The notes: generated from the sequence alone by a model not told the origin. DNA of 49,900 nucleotides from Natrinema pallidum DSM 3751 (GCF_000337615.1 NZ_AOII01000045.1:69347-119246), one strand, 5' to 3'; positions 34,246 through 44,379 are shown, numbered from the stretch's first letter. Numbers and translations are program-made.

Positions 34246-34282
34246 CCGCCGGAATTACCCAACGGCCCGCCGGCCGCAGCGA

Positions 34283-35152
34283 CTACGCGAGCGCCGCCTC
34301 GAGTCGGTCGATCAACTCGCCGTTCCCGACGTGGAGCGGCGTTCGATCGTGGAGGGCGTCGGGTTCGACGGTGAGCAACGACTGCGTCCCGTTCGAGGAC
34401 CGCCCGCCGGCCCGCTCGACGACGTAACCGATCGGGTTCCCCTCGAACTGGAGTCGGAGTTTCCCATCCGGTCGGGACTCGAGGGCGGGGTAGCCGAAGG
34501 TGCCGCCGTAGGTGAGCACCTGGTTGACGTCGCCGATCAGCGCGCCGCCGTAGCGGAGTTTGAGTTCCGATTCGATCTCGCGAGCGTACGCGCGGAAGTC
34601 GTCGGGCCAGTCGGGAACGCGACCGCCGAACCCGTAGACGACGGGCTCAGCGGGGATGGTGAGATCACGCTCGACGACCGTTCGCTCGCCGCCGGAGAGT
34701 TCGTACTCGGTGACGGTCTCGTCGGTCGCGAGCACCATCGTCGTGATCGGGCCGTAGAGGACGAACCCGGCCGCGACGAGCGCGTCGCCGCGGGCCGGAA
34801 GCGCAGCGTCGTAGACGCCGAAGATCGTACCCATCGTGTTGTTGGACGTGAGGTTCGAGGAGCCGTCGAGCGGGTCGACAGCGACGGCGTACGCGTCGGT
34901 CGCCGCGGGATCGTCGCCGCAGTCGACGACCGCGGCGCGTTCCTCGCTGGCGTACTGACCGACGCCGCCGATCCCGGTGAGACGATCGCCGAGCAGTTCG
35001 TCGGCCCAGACGTCGGCCTCGGCCTGGGTCTCGCCGCTGGGGTTCTCCTCGTCGACCGTCCCGCGGCGTCCGATCAGCCCCTGCCGGATCTCGGTCGCCG
35101 ACCGGCCGATCGTCGCCACGACGGTCTCGACGACTGGGTCGGACACCGTCAT
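34283..35152 (-). CDS. fbp: fructose-1,6-bisphosphatase, class I
   Basis: A 289-aa phosphatase that removes the C1 phosphate in gluconeogenesis. The metal- and phosphate-binding motif VDPLDGSSNL is intact, with the earlier acidic residues in QYASEE and later signatures GGTFGYPA and YVVERAGG. Its ATG comes one base after the aldolase stop (TAG-G-ATG), so it is the second gene of a coupled pair. Confidence 0.92.
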   Translation of the reverse strand: MTVSDPVVETVVATIGRSATEIRQGLIGRRGTVDEENPSGETQAEADVWADELLGDRLTGIGGVGQYASEERAAVVDCGDDPAATDAYAVAVDPLDGSSNLTSNNTMGTIFGVYDAALPARGDALVAAGFVLYGPITTMVLATDETVTEYELSGGERTVVERDLTIPAEPVVYGFGGRVPDWPDDFRAYAREIESELKLRYGGALIGDVNQVLTYGGTFGYPALESRPDGKLRLQFEGNPIGYVVERAGGRSSNGTQSLLTVEPDALHDRTPLHVGNGELIDRLEAALA

Positions 35153-35153
35153 C

Positions 35154-35948
35154 CTATTCGGTCGCCTCGAGCGCGGCGTCGGCGGTCGCCTCCTCGTAGA
35201 TGACGTCCTCGAGCGCGTCGAGGATTCGGGTCGGGTCCTCGCGCTGCCAGATGTTGCGGCCGACCGCGAGCCCACTCGCGCCGGCGGTGATGGCGGCCTC
35301 GACGGTCGAGCAGAAGTCGTAGTCGGACGTCTTCGAGCCGCCACTCATGACCACTTTCATGTCGCCCGCGGCCTTGCAGGCGTGTTCCATCGCGTCGGCG
35401 CTGCCGGGGTACTTGACCTTCGCGATGTCGGCCCCGACCTCGAGAGCGATACGGGTCGCATAGGAAATCGTTCCGGGCTTGGTGTCGTTTTTGAGCCCCT
35501 GACCGCGGGGGTACGACCACATGACGACCGGAAGGTCGTACTCGCGGGCTTTCTCCTGTACTCGACGGAACTCCTCGTACATCTCGACCTCGTGGTTCGA
35601 GCCGCTGTAGACGGTAAAGCCGACCGCGTCGGCACCGAGTTCGGCCGCGTAGTCGACCGAGCAGTTGATCGCGGAATCGGGCTCGCCCATCCACATGTTC
35701 GACGTCCCGTTGAGCTTCAGGAGGAGGTTGACGTCGTCCTCGTAGCTGGGGTAATACCCCTCCGCGATCCCCTTCTGGACGGCCATGGTGGTGACGGCGT
35801 CGTGGGTTGCCGTCTCGAAGACCGTTGCCGGATCGAGTTTCTCCGGTACTTCCTCGAAGTCGACCGGGCCGTGCTCTAACCCGTGGTCCATCGCCAGAAT
35901 CAGTGACTTGCCGTCGCGAACGATCGGAGAGTCGTCGATCGGAATCAT
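35154..35948 (-). CDS. fba: class I fructose-bisphosphate aldolase, archaeal DhnA type
   Basis: A 264-aa aldolase of the archaeal class I family. LILAMDHGLEHGP at the start, the Schiff-base lysine region DIAKVKYPGS near residue 175, and SGGSKTSDYDF as phosphate loop fit. Because a related enzyme makes the aromatic precursor 2-amino-3,7-dideoxy-heptulosonate, the pairing with fbp is what favours a role in sugar metabolism. A TATA-like gatttatagc lies 23-32 nt before ATG. Confidence 0.88.
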   Translation of the reverse strand: MIPIDDSPIVRDGKSLILAMDHGLEHGPVDFEEVPEKLDPATVFETATHDAVTTMAVQKGIAEGYYPSYEDDVNLLLKLNGTSNMWMGEPDSAINCSVDYAAELGADAVGFTVYSGSNHEVEMYEEFRRVQEKAREYDLPVVMWSYPRGQGLKNDTKPGTISYATRIALEVGADIAKVKYPGSADAMEHACKAAGDMKVVMSGGSKTSDYDFCSTVEAAITAGASGLAVGRNIWQREDPTRILDALEDVIYEEATADAALEATE

Positions 35949-35970
35949 CTGTTAGACGGTCCAACGGGTC

Positions 35971-35980
35971 GCTATAAATC
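35971..35980 (-). promoter_or_regulatory. TATA-like box of fba-fbp
   Basis: gatttatagc on the minus strand, 23-32 nt upstream of the aldolase ATG. A second AT-rich stretch (35996-36024) lies further up and may hold regulatory sites. Confidence 0.6.
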
Positions 35981-36208
35981 TCTGATGGTCCGAGTTATTG
36001 AAATTGAGTATAAAAGTAGTAATTGATGGGGTTTCGACCGACGATAGTGACGCGAGACTGAGTAATCGGGCCGGAATCAGTCCGGTAAAGCGACGGATCG
36101 ATACCAGTCGAATCGACTCCGGTGTCGACTCCTGCCCGTCGATCATCCAGTCGCGGCGTGAACCGCTCGAGTACCGTGTCGAGCCACGTCGCGGCCGCGC
36201 CGGTTCGC

Positions 36209-36967
36209 TCAGTTTCCGAGGAGTTCCCGCGCGTTGTGTCGCCACGTTCGGACGTGGAGGACGTTCAATTCGAGGACGGTGGCGACCGCCATCGCATCGA
36301 TCGTCGCGAGCCGCTCCGCCGAGCGGATGCCGGCCTCGGCAAGCGCCTCGGCGTCGTCGGGGCCGACGCCCGTGACCGCCGTGACCGGCGTCGGTCTGGG
36401 GTACGGCCGCTCCGACGGGCGCTCGCGCTCGACTGCAACGGGTGCCGAGTGCTCGTACTCGAAGGCCTGCCAGTCCTCGCCGTCGCTGACGGCGATCCAC
36501 TCGCGTTCGGCATCGCCCAACCCTCGCACTTCGCTCGAGCGCCGGTCAAGGTCGCCCTCGCTTTCGAACGACCAGGGCAGCGAGTAGCGCCGGCGGAGGG
36601 TGTCCGCGATCGGTTCATCGACGCCTGCGTCGAGTAACATGCGGTAGGAGTACTCCTTGTCGGCGATCGTGGCCGGATCGATATCGACCGTCTCGAGAAC
36701 CTCGCGCTCGTCCGGTTCGATCGCTTCGGTCGTCGGCTCGGCGTCCGTGTCCGTCGCGGTGTCGGCCGCTTCGAACAGGTCCGCCTCGTCGAACTCGAGT
36801 TCGACGGGAGCGTCGGCAGCGGTGGCCGAGTCACCGTCGTCGCTGACGTCGACGGTGATCCCGATATCGACGACACGGCCCCCCTCGTCGCTCTCAGTCG
36901 TCCCCGTCTCCGTGTCGCTGACGGCGTTTTGTTCGCTCACGCGGGTCACCGGTTGTCCGTAGCTCAC
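36209..36967 (-). CDS. acidic protein with C-terminal helix-hairpin-helix domain
   Basis: A 252-aa protein. The first 90 residues are disordered and very acidic. The middle (about 90-160, DKEYSYRMLLDAGVDEPIAD) is a conserved helical region found in several haloarchaeal proteins. The end (about 195-250) is a helix-hairpin-helix module, VTAVTGVGPDDAEALAEAGI. Such modules bind nucleic acid non-specifically. The role is unknown. The 260 bp between it and fba hold only AT-rich promoter-like sequence and no gene I can support. Confidence 0.75.
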   Translation of the reverse strand: MSYGQPVTRVSEQNAVSDTETGTTESDEGGRVVDIGITVDVSDDGDSATAADAPVELEFDEADLFEAADTATDTDAEPTTEAIEPDEREVLETVDIDPATIADKEYSYRMLLDAGVDEPIADTLRRRYSLPWSFESEGDLDRRSSEVRGLGDAEREWIAVSDGEDWQAFEYEHSAPVAVERERPSERPYPRPTPVTAVTGVGPDDAEALAEAGIRSAERLATIDAMAVATVLELNVLHVRTWRHNARELLGN

Positions 36968-37147
36968 ACTGTCTCGTCTTGAAGCTTATCCTCGACCGCC
37001 GCGTCCGGAGCGACCGGCGGCGGAACCCGGCGGCGACGGACATCGACGCGGGGAATCGAACTGGGCGATCGACACTCGTCTCTCACGCCGAGAGGTGGGA
37101 CTACCCTGGAATAAGTTATTTAGTATTGATGCACGAGGTCCGAAACG

Positions 37148-38449
37148 ATGCGACCTGCTCGACTCGCGTTCGCCCTCTGTTGGTGTCTCGTCGTCGGTGC
37201 CCTCTGTGTCACCGCCGTCGCGGGCGCACCACCTCCGGAACAGATCTGTGGCGTCTGTGGGCCCAGCACCGCCAACGACGCCGAGGTTACGGGTGCAACG
37301 GCTCGCGGCGTGCTCGACATATACATCGATGACAACGGGGATTCCCGGTGGCAAGCCCGCGTGCCGGTTACCGAGACTGCCGCCGAGCGCTACCGGACGA
37401 ACGCGACCGCGCTCGAGGGCGCGGTCGACGACGCCTGGGCACGGTACCACGCGGCCGACGGTGATGTTCGAGACGTGAGATCGAGCGTCCGGGGCGAGAC
37501 GGTCGTCGTAAACTACACTGTCACTGACGTTGCCAACCGCGGCGTCGGCGATAGCTGGCTCATCGATTACTTCGCGACCGGGACATCGCCCACGCGCTAC
37601 GAGATGGCGGCCGATCGGGTGACGATTCACACGCCCGCGGGAACAGTCGTCACGAACCATCCCGCCGACGCCACTGTTGACGACAATACCGTGACGTGGG
37701 CCGCCGAGGGGACAGCGGGCGGTGACTTCGACGACCAGACCTACGTCACGTACGGCAATGACGGCGTCCGCGGCACCGCGAGCGGGTACGCTACGCTCGG
37801 CCTCGAGATCGGTCCAACGGCACTCGTCCACGGCGTAAGCGGCGGGCTCATCCCCGCGATACTCCTCGGGATCGTCGGACTCGCGATCGGTCGCAGCGAC
37901 TTCGGCCGCGACGCGTTCGATGCCGCGGCGCTCGAGCGACTGATCGTCGCCGTCGGTGCCGTCGGCGCGGGTGGTTTCCTCGTCGTCGGCGTCGCCGCGA
38001 CCGGTGCCGACCCCGCGTCGGGTGCCGTCGCACTGGCCGCACTCGGGGTCGGCTACGCCCTGCTCGGGAGTACAGCCCGCCGGTTCGGGGCCGGACTCGA
38101 GACTCGCGGGCTGGTCGGGCTGGCACTCCTCGCGACGGTCGTCGCCGCGGGGGGACCCCTCCTGCTCGTCGGCCCGCCGGTGTACGCGTTCCCGCTCTGT
38201 TTCGGCGCGGCCACTGCGTTCTGTCTCCCGATGGGGTACGCCGCCGAACGGGGGCGGTTCCCACTCGCGCTCGTCGCGGTCGCCGCGCTCGCGCCGATCG
38301 TTGCGCTCGCGAGCATCGCCCCCGTCTCCGTGTTCGGATACGGGCCGGTCGTCTACGGTCTCTTGCTGCTCCCATGGGTCTGCGCCGTCGCTGTGTTCGG
38401 CTATCCGCTCGCACTGCTGGGTCGACGGCTGGCTATCGGTAGCAACTGA
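37148..38449 (+). CDS. large membrane protein with exported N-terminal domain
   Basis: A 433-aa protein. A signal peptide (about 1-26) is followed by a soluble domain of about 200 residues with many N-x-T/S sites (NYTVTDV) and CGVCG near residue 34. Six to eight hydrophobic helices follow from about 225 to 425. The topology suggests an outward-facing domain anchored by a membrane bundle. I do not recognise the family. A TATA-like aagttatttagt at 37113-37124 lies 24-35 nt before ATG, so the start is well supported. Confidence 0.78.
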   Translation: MRPARLAFALCWCLVVGALCVTAVAGAPPPEQICGVCGPSTANDAEVTGATARGVLDIYIDDNGDSRWQARVPVTETAAERYRTNATALEGAVDDAWARYHAADGDVRDVRSSVRGETVVVNYTVTDVANRGVGDSWLIDYFATGTSPTRYEMAADRVTIHTPAGTVVTNHPADATVDDNTVTWAAEGTAGGDFDDQTYVTYGNDGVRGTASGYATLGLEIGPTALVHGVSGGLIPAILLGIVGLAIGRSDFGRDAFDAAALERLIVAVGAVGAGGFLVVGVAATGADPASGAVALAALGVGYALLGSTARRFGAGLETRGLVGLALLATVVAAGGPLLLVGPPVYAFPLCFGAATAFCLPMGYAAERGRFPLALVAVAALAPIVALASIAPVSVFGYGPVVYGLLLLPWVCAVAVFGYPLALLGRRLAIGSN

Positions 38450-38476
38450 AGACGCAAAGCGCGACGGAGCGCCGAC

Positions 38477-38896
38477 TCACTCGAGGAACCGTGCACTGGC
38501 GTCGACATCGGCCGGGGGCATCGCACACTGGTCTTTCTTGCCGAACCAGCGGTAGCGGCGGGCAGCGACGAAATCGTAGACGCCGTCCCGGAGTCGTCGC
38601 GGGAGGAAGCGAAACGGTCCGAGCAGCCGATAGACGCCGCCCAGCCGGTTCGCGATGCGGATGACGGCGGCCGATTTCACGTAACAGTCCTCGCCCTCGA
38701 TCAGGACGACGGACTCGAGGTCGTCGGTCGGGAGGTCGTGTTCGGCGAGCAACTCCGTACCGATGTCTGACTGGAGGGAGGCAAAGCGGAACTGACCTTC
38801 CGTATCCCGGGGAAGAACGAACTGGACGAACCCGTTACAGAGGTTACAGACGCCGTCGAAGAGGATAATCGGGCCGTCCGGGGCAGCCGAACTCAT
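38477..38896 (-). CDS. DCC-family thiol-disulfide oxidoreductase-like protein (DUF393)
   Basis: A 139-aa protein with the motif LFDGVCNLCNGFVQF near residue 12, containing the CxxC that names the DCC family, then FRFASLQSDIG and a conserved FRFLPRRLRDGVYDFVA segment. A thiol redox role is predicted for the family but not proven. ATG 38896 is chosen; the frame's upstream 60 codons overlap the synthase region and read as non-coding. It lies 61 bp after the synthase stop on the same strand. Confidence 0.85.
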   Translation of the reverse strand: MSSAAPDGPIILFDGVCNLCNGFVQFVLPRDTEGQFRFASLQSDIGTELLAEHDLPTDDLESVVLIEGEDCYVKSAAVIRIANRLGGVYRLLGPFRFLPRRLRDGVYDFVAARRYRWFGKKDQCAMPPADVDASARFLE

Positions 38897-38957
38897 TGGA
38901 CACGTATCAGTACGTCCCGGCGCGAGTTCAACGTACCGGTCGGCGAGGTCCCGCCCG

Positions 38958-40004
38958 CTACTGGTGGAGCGGCTGTTCCGCCATCTTGCTGCGGAGTTCC
39001 TCGAGCCGAGAGCGGGAGACGCCGTCCTCGAACTGCTGGAGAAGGGCGAACACTTCCGCTCGAGAGACCTTGACATCGCCCTCGCGGACGACGTCTTCGG
39101 GGCGCTCGCGCAGTTCTCGGAGCGTGCCGACGGCGAGCAGGTAGGGGATCGCCCACGCCGAGAGACGGTTGCCGTTGTGTTCGGGGACGACTTCGAGGTA
39201 GCGCTGGGCGTCGTCGAGGTAGCTCTCGGCGCGGCCTGTCACCCGCTTGATGACGTTCGTGACGCCACCGTGGTGGGCCTCGTCGGTGACTGCCTCGATG
39301 TCGACGTCCTCCGCCGCGAGCCACTCGGCGGGGAGGTAGACGTTGTTCTCCTCGTGATAGTCGTCCTCGACGTCCTTGGCGATGTTGACCAGTTGCAAGA
39401 GAAGGGCGAACGACCGGGCGTTTTCCCGCATTTCCGTCGCCCGTTCCTGCGAGGTGCCGCGAGCAACTAGCCCCGTGATCAGAGTGCCGACGGTCCCGGC
39501 TGCGTACCAGCAGTACTCCTCGAGTTCCTCGATCGTCTGGAGCCGCAATCCGCCCTCAGTGGCGTACCGGTCGGTGAACATCGCCATGCCGTCGACGAGT
39601 TCGCGGACCGGTTCGCGCATGATTTCGCGGGGCTCCTCGTCGAGCGACTCGAAGGTTCGCAGTACCCGCGGCGTCTCGGCGACTACGTCCCAGTCGTCGG
39701 TTCGGTCCTCGGGAATCCACGGCTCGACGTCGTCCATGAAGGCCGTGATCGATTCCTCGGCGTCCGGATCGAGCAGTCGGTCGTACTCGGCGAGGAGTTC
39801 GGTCTGTGCATCCGGCGGGATATGCCCCGCATCCTCGACCGTGTCCGCAATCCGACAAAGGAGGTACCCGATACAGATGTGTCTCGCCATCGGCTCCTCG
39901 AGCCGATCGATCGTGATCGAAAAAGTCCGCGAAACGCCGTGAACCGCGTCGTAACACCACTCGAGATCGGCGTCGGTGGGAGGTTCGGGCTGGCCCGTGG
40001 TCAT
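38958..40004 (-). CDS. squalene/phytoene synthase family protein, squalene-synthase-like
   Basis: A 348-aa head-to-head prenyl synthase. The two Asp-rich motifs that bind diphosphates are present, DTVED near residue 54 and DVEDD near 212, within RIADTVEDAG and LVNIAKDVEDDYH. VSRTFSITIDRLEEPM near residue 24 is closer to squalene synthases (farnesyl diphosphate farnesyltransferases) than to haloarchaeal CrtB phytoene synthases, so squalene is my preferred product for membrane isoprenoids. The start ATG 40004 is unambiguous. Confidence 0.85.
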   Translation of the reverse strand: MTTGQPEPPTDADLEWCYDAVHGVSRTFSITIDRLEEPMARHICIGYLLCRIADTVEDAGHIPPDAQTELLAEYDRLLDPDAEESITAFMDDVEPWIPEDRTDDWDVVAETPRVLRTFESLDEEPREIMREPVRELVDGMAMFTDRYATEGGLRLQTIEELEEYCWYAAGTVGTLITGLVARGTSQERATEMRENARSFALLLQLVNIAKDVEDDYHEENNVYLPAEWLAAEDVDIEAVTDEAHHGGVTNVIKRVTGRAESYLDDAQRYLEVVPEHNGNRLSAWAIPYLLAVGTLRELRERPEDVVREGDVKVSRAEVFALLQQFEDGVSRSRLEELRSKMAEQPLHQ

Positions 40005-40161
40005 CTACTCGAGTTAGTTTCGTGACCCCTGGGGAAAAACACCGCGGTCGCGGCGTGCTCTTCCGGCCGGCGGAAATCCGGACGGCACGGCGACTCGCAG
40101 CACCCACTCTTCGGCGGCGAACGACACAACCGGTATGTGGCCGAGCGACGAAATGACGGCC

Positions 40162-40803
40162 ATGAGCCAGCCAATACTCATCGCCGGTTCGCACGGTCAG
40201 GTCGGACAGCACGTCACGGAACTGCTCGGCGAGAGCGAGCGAACCGCTCGAGCGATGATCCGAACGGAATCGCAAGCCGACGAGATGGCCGCCCTCGGCG
40301 GGGACCCGGTCGTCGCGGACCTGACCGGGGATGTCGAGCACGCGGTCGAGGGCTGTGATGCCGTCGTCTTCGCAGCCGGCTCCGGCGGGGACGACGTCTA
40401 CGGCGTCGATCGCGACGGCGCGATTACCCTGATCGACGCGGCCAGCGAAGCGGGCGTCGACCGGTTCGTCATGCTCAGTTCGATGGGTGCCGACGAGCCG
40501 GCGGCGGGACCCGCGCCGCTTCGGGACTACTTGATCGCCAAAGCCGAAGCCGACGAGTACCTCCGGGCGAGCGCTCTGACGGAGACGATCGTTCGCCCGG
40601 GCGAACTGACCACCGACTCCGGAACCGGCGAGATCCGAGCGGGCAACGGACTCGATCCGGATTCCGGTTCCATTCCCCGCGAAGACGTCGCACGGACGCT
40701 CGTGACCGCGCTCGACTTCGAGCCGGTGTACGGGGAGACGTTCGAAATCCTGTCGGGAGCGACGCCGATCGAGGACGCGCTCGAGACTGTCGGCTCGAGT
40801 TGA
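40162..40803 (+). CDS. NAD(P)-binding atypical SDR / NmrA-like protein
   Basis: A 213-aa Rossmann protein: ILIAGSHGQVGQHV at the N-terminus is the dinucleotide loop, and AVVFAAGSGG, FVMLSSMGADEP and TIVRPGELT follow in SDR order. Catalytic Tyr-x3-Lys is reduced to a DYLIAKAEAD segment with Y and K present. Three in-frame ATGs (40135, 40153, 40162) precede the first strand; the last gives the standard length. The substrate is unknown. Confidence 0.83.
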   Translation: MSQPILIAGSHGQVGQHVTELLGESERTARAMIRTESQADEMAALGGDPVVADLTGDVEHAVEGCDAVVFAAGSGGDDVYGVDRDGAITLIDAASEAGVDRFVMLSSMGADEPAAGPAPLRDYLIAKAEADEYLRASALTETIVRPGELTTDSGTGEIRAGNGLDPDSGSIPREDVARTLVTALDFEPVYGETFEILSGATPIEDALETVGSS

Positions 40804-41095
40804 GGCAGGGACTCGAGCGACGGCACAGCGTCGGCATACCGGCAACGAACGCCGCCCGCACGGATCGCCCGGAGGGGTGACTGCTGTCGTGGGACGTTTC
40901 GCCTTTCACGAATGTCGGCTCCGTGGAGCTGGCGGTCACACTATTGTTCTCGTTGGTTCGCGTATCTGAACCGAATTGGTTATTTTCTCTAGATGTCCGT
41001 TCATCCTACTCGGTCCGGTACGATCGGAAATCCGGTCATAACACTGTGTGTATGAAAAGAATAATACAGTCATTGTGCTACAGTAGAACACGAAG

Positions 41096-42748
41096 ATGCC
41101 AGGCGGAACAGATCAAACACTTCGGCCGTTCTTGTGGCGTGCGACAAACCTCTATTCCGACACGGAAATCGTCTCCCGGAACCACGACGGGATGCAACGA
41201 TACACCTACAGCGAGTACGAGGGGCGAACGAGCCAACTCGCGAACGCCCTCGACGAGTACGGGATCGAGAGCGGCGACCGGGTCGGGACGTTCTGCTGGA
41301 ATCACTCGCGTCACTTCGAGACGTACTTCGCCGTCCCCTCGATCGGCGCACAACTCCACACGATCAATCCCCTGCTTCCCGACGCCCACATCCAGTATAT
41401 CGTCGACAACGCCGACGATGAACTGATCTTCGTCGACCAGTCGCTCGCACCGAAACTCGCCGGTGCCGTCGCCGACGCCGACGACGAGTTCGACGGCGTC
41501 GACTTCGTCGTCATGGGACGCGAGACGGTCGACGACCTCGAGGCGACGCCGTACGAGTCGTTCATCGAGGGCCACGCGACCGAGTACGACTGGCCCGATG
41601 TCGACGAGGACCAGCCCGCGGGGATGTGTTACACCTCGGGGACGACCGGAAACCCGAAAGGCGTCGAATACACCCAGCAGATGCTCTGGAGCCACACGAT
41701 GGCCTCCCAGACGCCACAGGGGATTCCAATGGCCGACGACGACGTCGTCATGCCCGTGGTGCCGATGTTCCACGTCAACGCCTGGGGAATGCCGTTTACG
41801 GCGACCGCGGGCGGAGCCAAACAGGTCTTCCCCGGCCCCTCCCCGGAGCCAGAAGACCTCGCGACCCTCATCGAATCCGAGGGCGTGACCATCAGCGCGG
41901 GCGTCCCGACCGTCTGGCTGGGACTGATGGAGTACTGCTCGGAGCACGACGTCGACCTTTCGACGCTCGAGACCATCATCGTCGGCGGCTCGGCGGCACC
42001 GAAATCGATGGTCGAATGGTTCGACACTCAGGGCGTCGAGGTGCTTCACGCCTGGGGCATGACCGAGATGGCCCCGATCGGCTCGGTCTCCCACCTCAAA
42101 TCCGATCTGGCGACTGCGGACTACGACACCCAGGTCGAAAAGCGCAGCAAACAGGGCCTCGTGGTCCCCGGCCTCGAGTTCAAAGTCATCGACGACGACG
42201 GCGAGGAGATCGAGTGGAACGGACAGGAGTTCGGCGAACTGTGGATCCGCGGGCCGTGGGTGACGACGGAGTACTTCGAGCGCCCCGAGGCCAACGAGAC
42301 GGACTTCGAGGACGGCTGGCTCAAGACCGGTGACGTCGTCACCGTCGACGAGGACGGCTACATCAAGATCGTCGACCGGGAGAAGGACGTGATCAAATCC
42401 GGCGGCGAGTGGATTTCCTCGGTCGAACTCGAGAACGCGATCATGGCCCACGACGGCGTCGCCGAGGCGGCCGTCGTCGGCGTGCCCCACGAGCGGTGGC
42501 AAGAGCGACCGGTCGCGTTTGTCGTGCCCGCGGCGGGTGCCGATCGCGAGTCGCTCGTCGACGAGATCAACGAGTCGCTCGCCGGCGAGTATCCGAAGTG
42601 GTGGCTGCCGGACGAGATCGAGTTCATCAAGGAAGTGCCGAAGACGGCGACCGGGAAGTTTTCGAAGAAGGATATCCGTGAGGAGTACGCCGACCAATCC
42701 CTCGTCGATGGACAGGTTCCGGACGAGGCCGCCCCGGACCGTAACTGA
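41096..42748 (+). CDS. long-/medium-chain acyl-CoA synthetase (AMP-forming)
   Basis: A 550-aa adenylate-forming ligase that activates a fatty acid to its CoA thioester. The P-loop YTSGTTGNPKGVEYT is near residue 180, the gate segment WGMTEMAP near 320 and LKTGDVV near 405. The catalytic lysine is in PKTATGKFSKK near 520. The AlkK-like overall pattern suits medium or long chains. A TATA-like agaataatac is about 28-37 nt upstream. An acyl-CoA dehydrogenase gene follows, suggesting joint work in beta-oxidation. Confidence 0.9.
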   Translation: MPGGTDQTLRPFLWRATNLYSDTEIVSRNHDGMQRYTYSEYEGRTSQLANALDEYGIESGDRVGTFCWNHSRHFETYFAVPSIGAQLHTINPLLPDAHIQYIVDNADDELIFVDQSLAPKLAGAVADADDEFDGVDFVVMGRETVDDLEATPYESFIEGHATEYDWPDVDEDQPAGMCYTSGTTGNPKGVEYTQQMLWSHTMASQTPQGIPMADDDVVMPVVPMFHVNAWGMPFTATAGGAKQVFPGPSPEPEDLATLIESEGVTISAGVPTVWLGLMEYCSEHDVDLSTLETIIVGGSAAPKSMVEWFDTQGVEVLHAWGMTEMAPIGSVSHLKSDLATADYDTQVEKRSKQGLVVPGLEFKVIDDDGEEIEWNGQEFGELWIRGPWVTTEYFERPEANETDFEDGWLKTGDVVTVDEDGYIKIVDREKDVIKSGGEWISSVELENAIMAHDGVAEAAVVGVPHERWQERPVAFVVPAAGADRESLVDEINESLAGEYPKWWLPDEIEFIKEVPKTATGKFSKKDIREEYADQSLVDGQVPDEAAPDRN

Positions 42749-42948
42749 CTGTCGTCACGACTCGTTTTCGCCGGGAGTCACGACACCGGTCGTCAGCGGC
42801 GGGACGCCGACGGCTCGGCGACGTAGGCGGGGGAGCCGAGTTCGCTGCTGCCGGCCGTGGCCCACGAGTGACTGGTTTCCCTCCCGCGACCGAGACGGGA
42901 CGGACCGAAGAAAGAACAGTAAAGGGTAATGATTCCTAATGCGGCGAT

Positions 42949-44094
42949 ATGGACTTTGGACTATCGGCCGAGCAGCAACAGATTCGAGACATGGTGTCGG
43001 AATTCGTCGACGAGGAGGTCGTCCCGGTCGCCGAGGAGATCGACCACGAGGACGAGTTCCCCGCCGACCTCGTCAGTGAGATGGCCGACCTGGGGCTGAT
43101 GGGGATGCCCTTCCCCGAGGAGTACGGCGGTGCCGGGCTGGACTATCACTCCTATGCGATCGGGCTCGAGGAGATCGCTCGAGGCTCGGGCGGTCTGGGG
43201 ACGATCGTCGCCGCCCACACGTCGCTGGCTGGGAACATGCTCTACGAGTTCGGCGACGAATCCCAGAAAGAGGAGTATCTCACCCCCGTCGCGGCGGGCG
43301 AGGACATCGGGGCGTTCGCGCTCTCGGAGGCCGGCGCTGGCAGCGACGTGCCGGCGATGGAGACCGTCGCCGAGAGAGACGGCGACGAGTACGTCATCAA
43401 CGGCGGGAAGCTCTGGATCTCGAACGGCTCCGTGGCGGATACGGTCACGCTCTTCGCCAAGACCGACCCCGATGCGGGGAACAAGGGCATCTCGTCCTTT
43501 ATCGTCCGCCCCGAGGAGGACGACGGCTTCATCGTCGAGGGCACCGAGGACAAACTCGGCGACAAGGGCTGTCCCACTGCCGAACTCCGATTCGACGACC
43601 TCCGCGTTCCGGACTCGCGATTGCTCGGCGAGGAGGGTGACGGCTTCGTCCACGCGCTGAAAACCCTGAACGGCGGCCGCATTACGATCGCCGCCCGCGG
43701 GGTCGGCATCGCCCGCGCGGCCTTCGAGGAGGCCCGCGACTACGCCGGCGAACGCGAGCAGTTCGGCCAGCCGATCGGCGAGTTCCAGTCGATCAAGCAC
43801 AAGCTCGCGGACATGGACACCAAGATTCAGGCCGCGAAGATGCTCATGCACAAGGCCGCCGACAAGAAGATCCGCGGCGAGAACTACATCAAGGACGCCG
43901 CCCAGGCCAAGCTCTACGCCTCCGAAGTGAGCCGGGAGGTCGCAAACGAGGGCATCCAGATCCACGGCGGCTACGGCTACACCAAGGACTTCGCCGCCCA
44001 GCGGTTCTACCGCGACGCCAAACTCAACGAAATCTACGAGGGCACCAGCGAGGTGCTGCGAAACACGATCGGCGACCAGTTGCTCGAGGAGTAG
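42949..44094 (+). CDS. acyl-CoA dehydrogenase
   Basis: A 381-aa flavoenzyme making the trans-2-enoyl-CoA. Signatures are FALSEAGAGSDVPAM (family motif 1), FGQPIGEFQSIKHKLADM and YEGTSEVLRN, where the catalytic glutamate sits as in short/medium-chain enzymes. Length and all blocks are intact. A TATA-like acagtaaagg lies about 25-35 nt before ATG, so it can also be transcribed apart from the ligase 200 bp upstream. The gap between holds nothing else recognisable. Confidence 0.92.
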   Translation: MDFGLSAEQQQIRDMVSEFVDEEVVPVAEEIDHEDEFPADLVSEMADLGLMGMPFPEEYGGAGLDYHSYAIGLEEIARGSGGLGTIVAAHTSLAGNMLYEFGDESQKEEYLTPVAAGEDIGAFALSEAGAGSDVPAMETVAERDGDEYVINGGKLWISNGSVADTVTLFAKTDPDAGNKGISSFIVRPEEDDGFIVEGTEDKLGDKGCPTAELRFDDLRVPDSRLLGEEGDGFVHALKTLNGGRITIAARGVGIARAAFEEARDYAGEREQFGQPIGEFQSIKHKLADMDTKIQAAKMLMHKAADKKIRGENYIKDAAQAKLYASEVSREVANEGIQIHGGYGYTKDFAAQRFYRDAKLNEIYEGTSEVLRNTIGDQLLEE

Positions 44095-44217
44095 CTCCTC
44101 GACGCCCCGCGCGAGTCGATATCGGCTCGTGGATCGGTTGCTCTCACTCTTTGCCGCCCGGCTTTGTTTCACCTCCATCCATTCCACACTTATACCAGTG
44201 TCGGGCGCAGTGAGCCT

Positions 44218-44379
44218 ATGGACCGAACGGAATTGTTCCTCGCGATCATCGCGTACACACTGATCGTCCGAACGTTCGGCGAGGATGGCGGGGGCGCGAT
44301 GATTCCCCTGTTCGTCTTGCTGTTCGCGCTCCCGATCTACGTCGTCGTCCATCTGTACAGGAACCCCTCGCTCGAGTGA
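44218..44379 (+). CDS. 53-residue membrane protein
   Basis: A short protein with two hydrophobic segments (about 5-18 and 27-46, MIPLFVLLFALPIYVVV). A TATA-like cttatacc at 44189-44196 lies 22-29 nt before ATG, a strong sign of a real leaderless gene. The function is unknown. Confidence 0.65.
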   Translation: MDRTELFLAIIAYTLIVRTFGEDGGGAMIPLFVLLFALPIYVVVHLYRNPSLE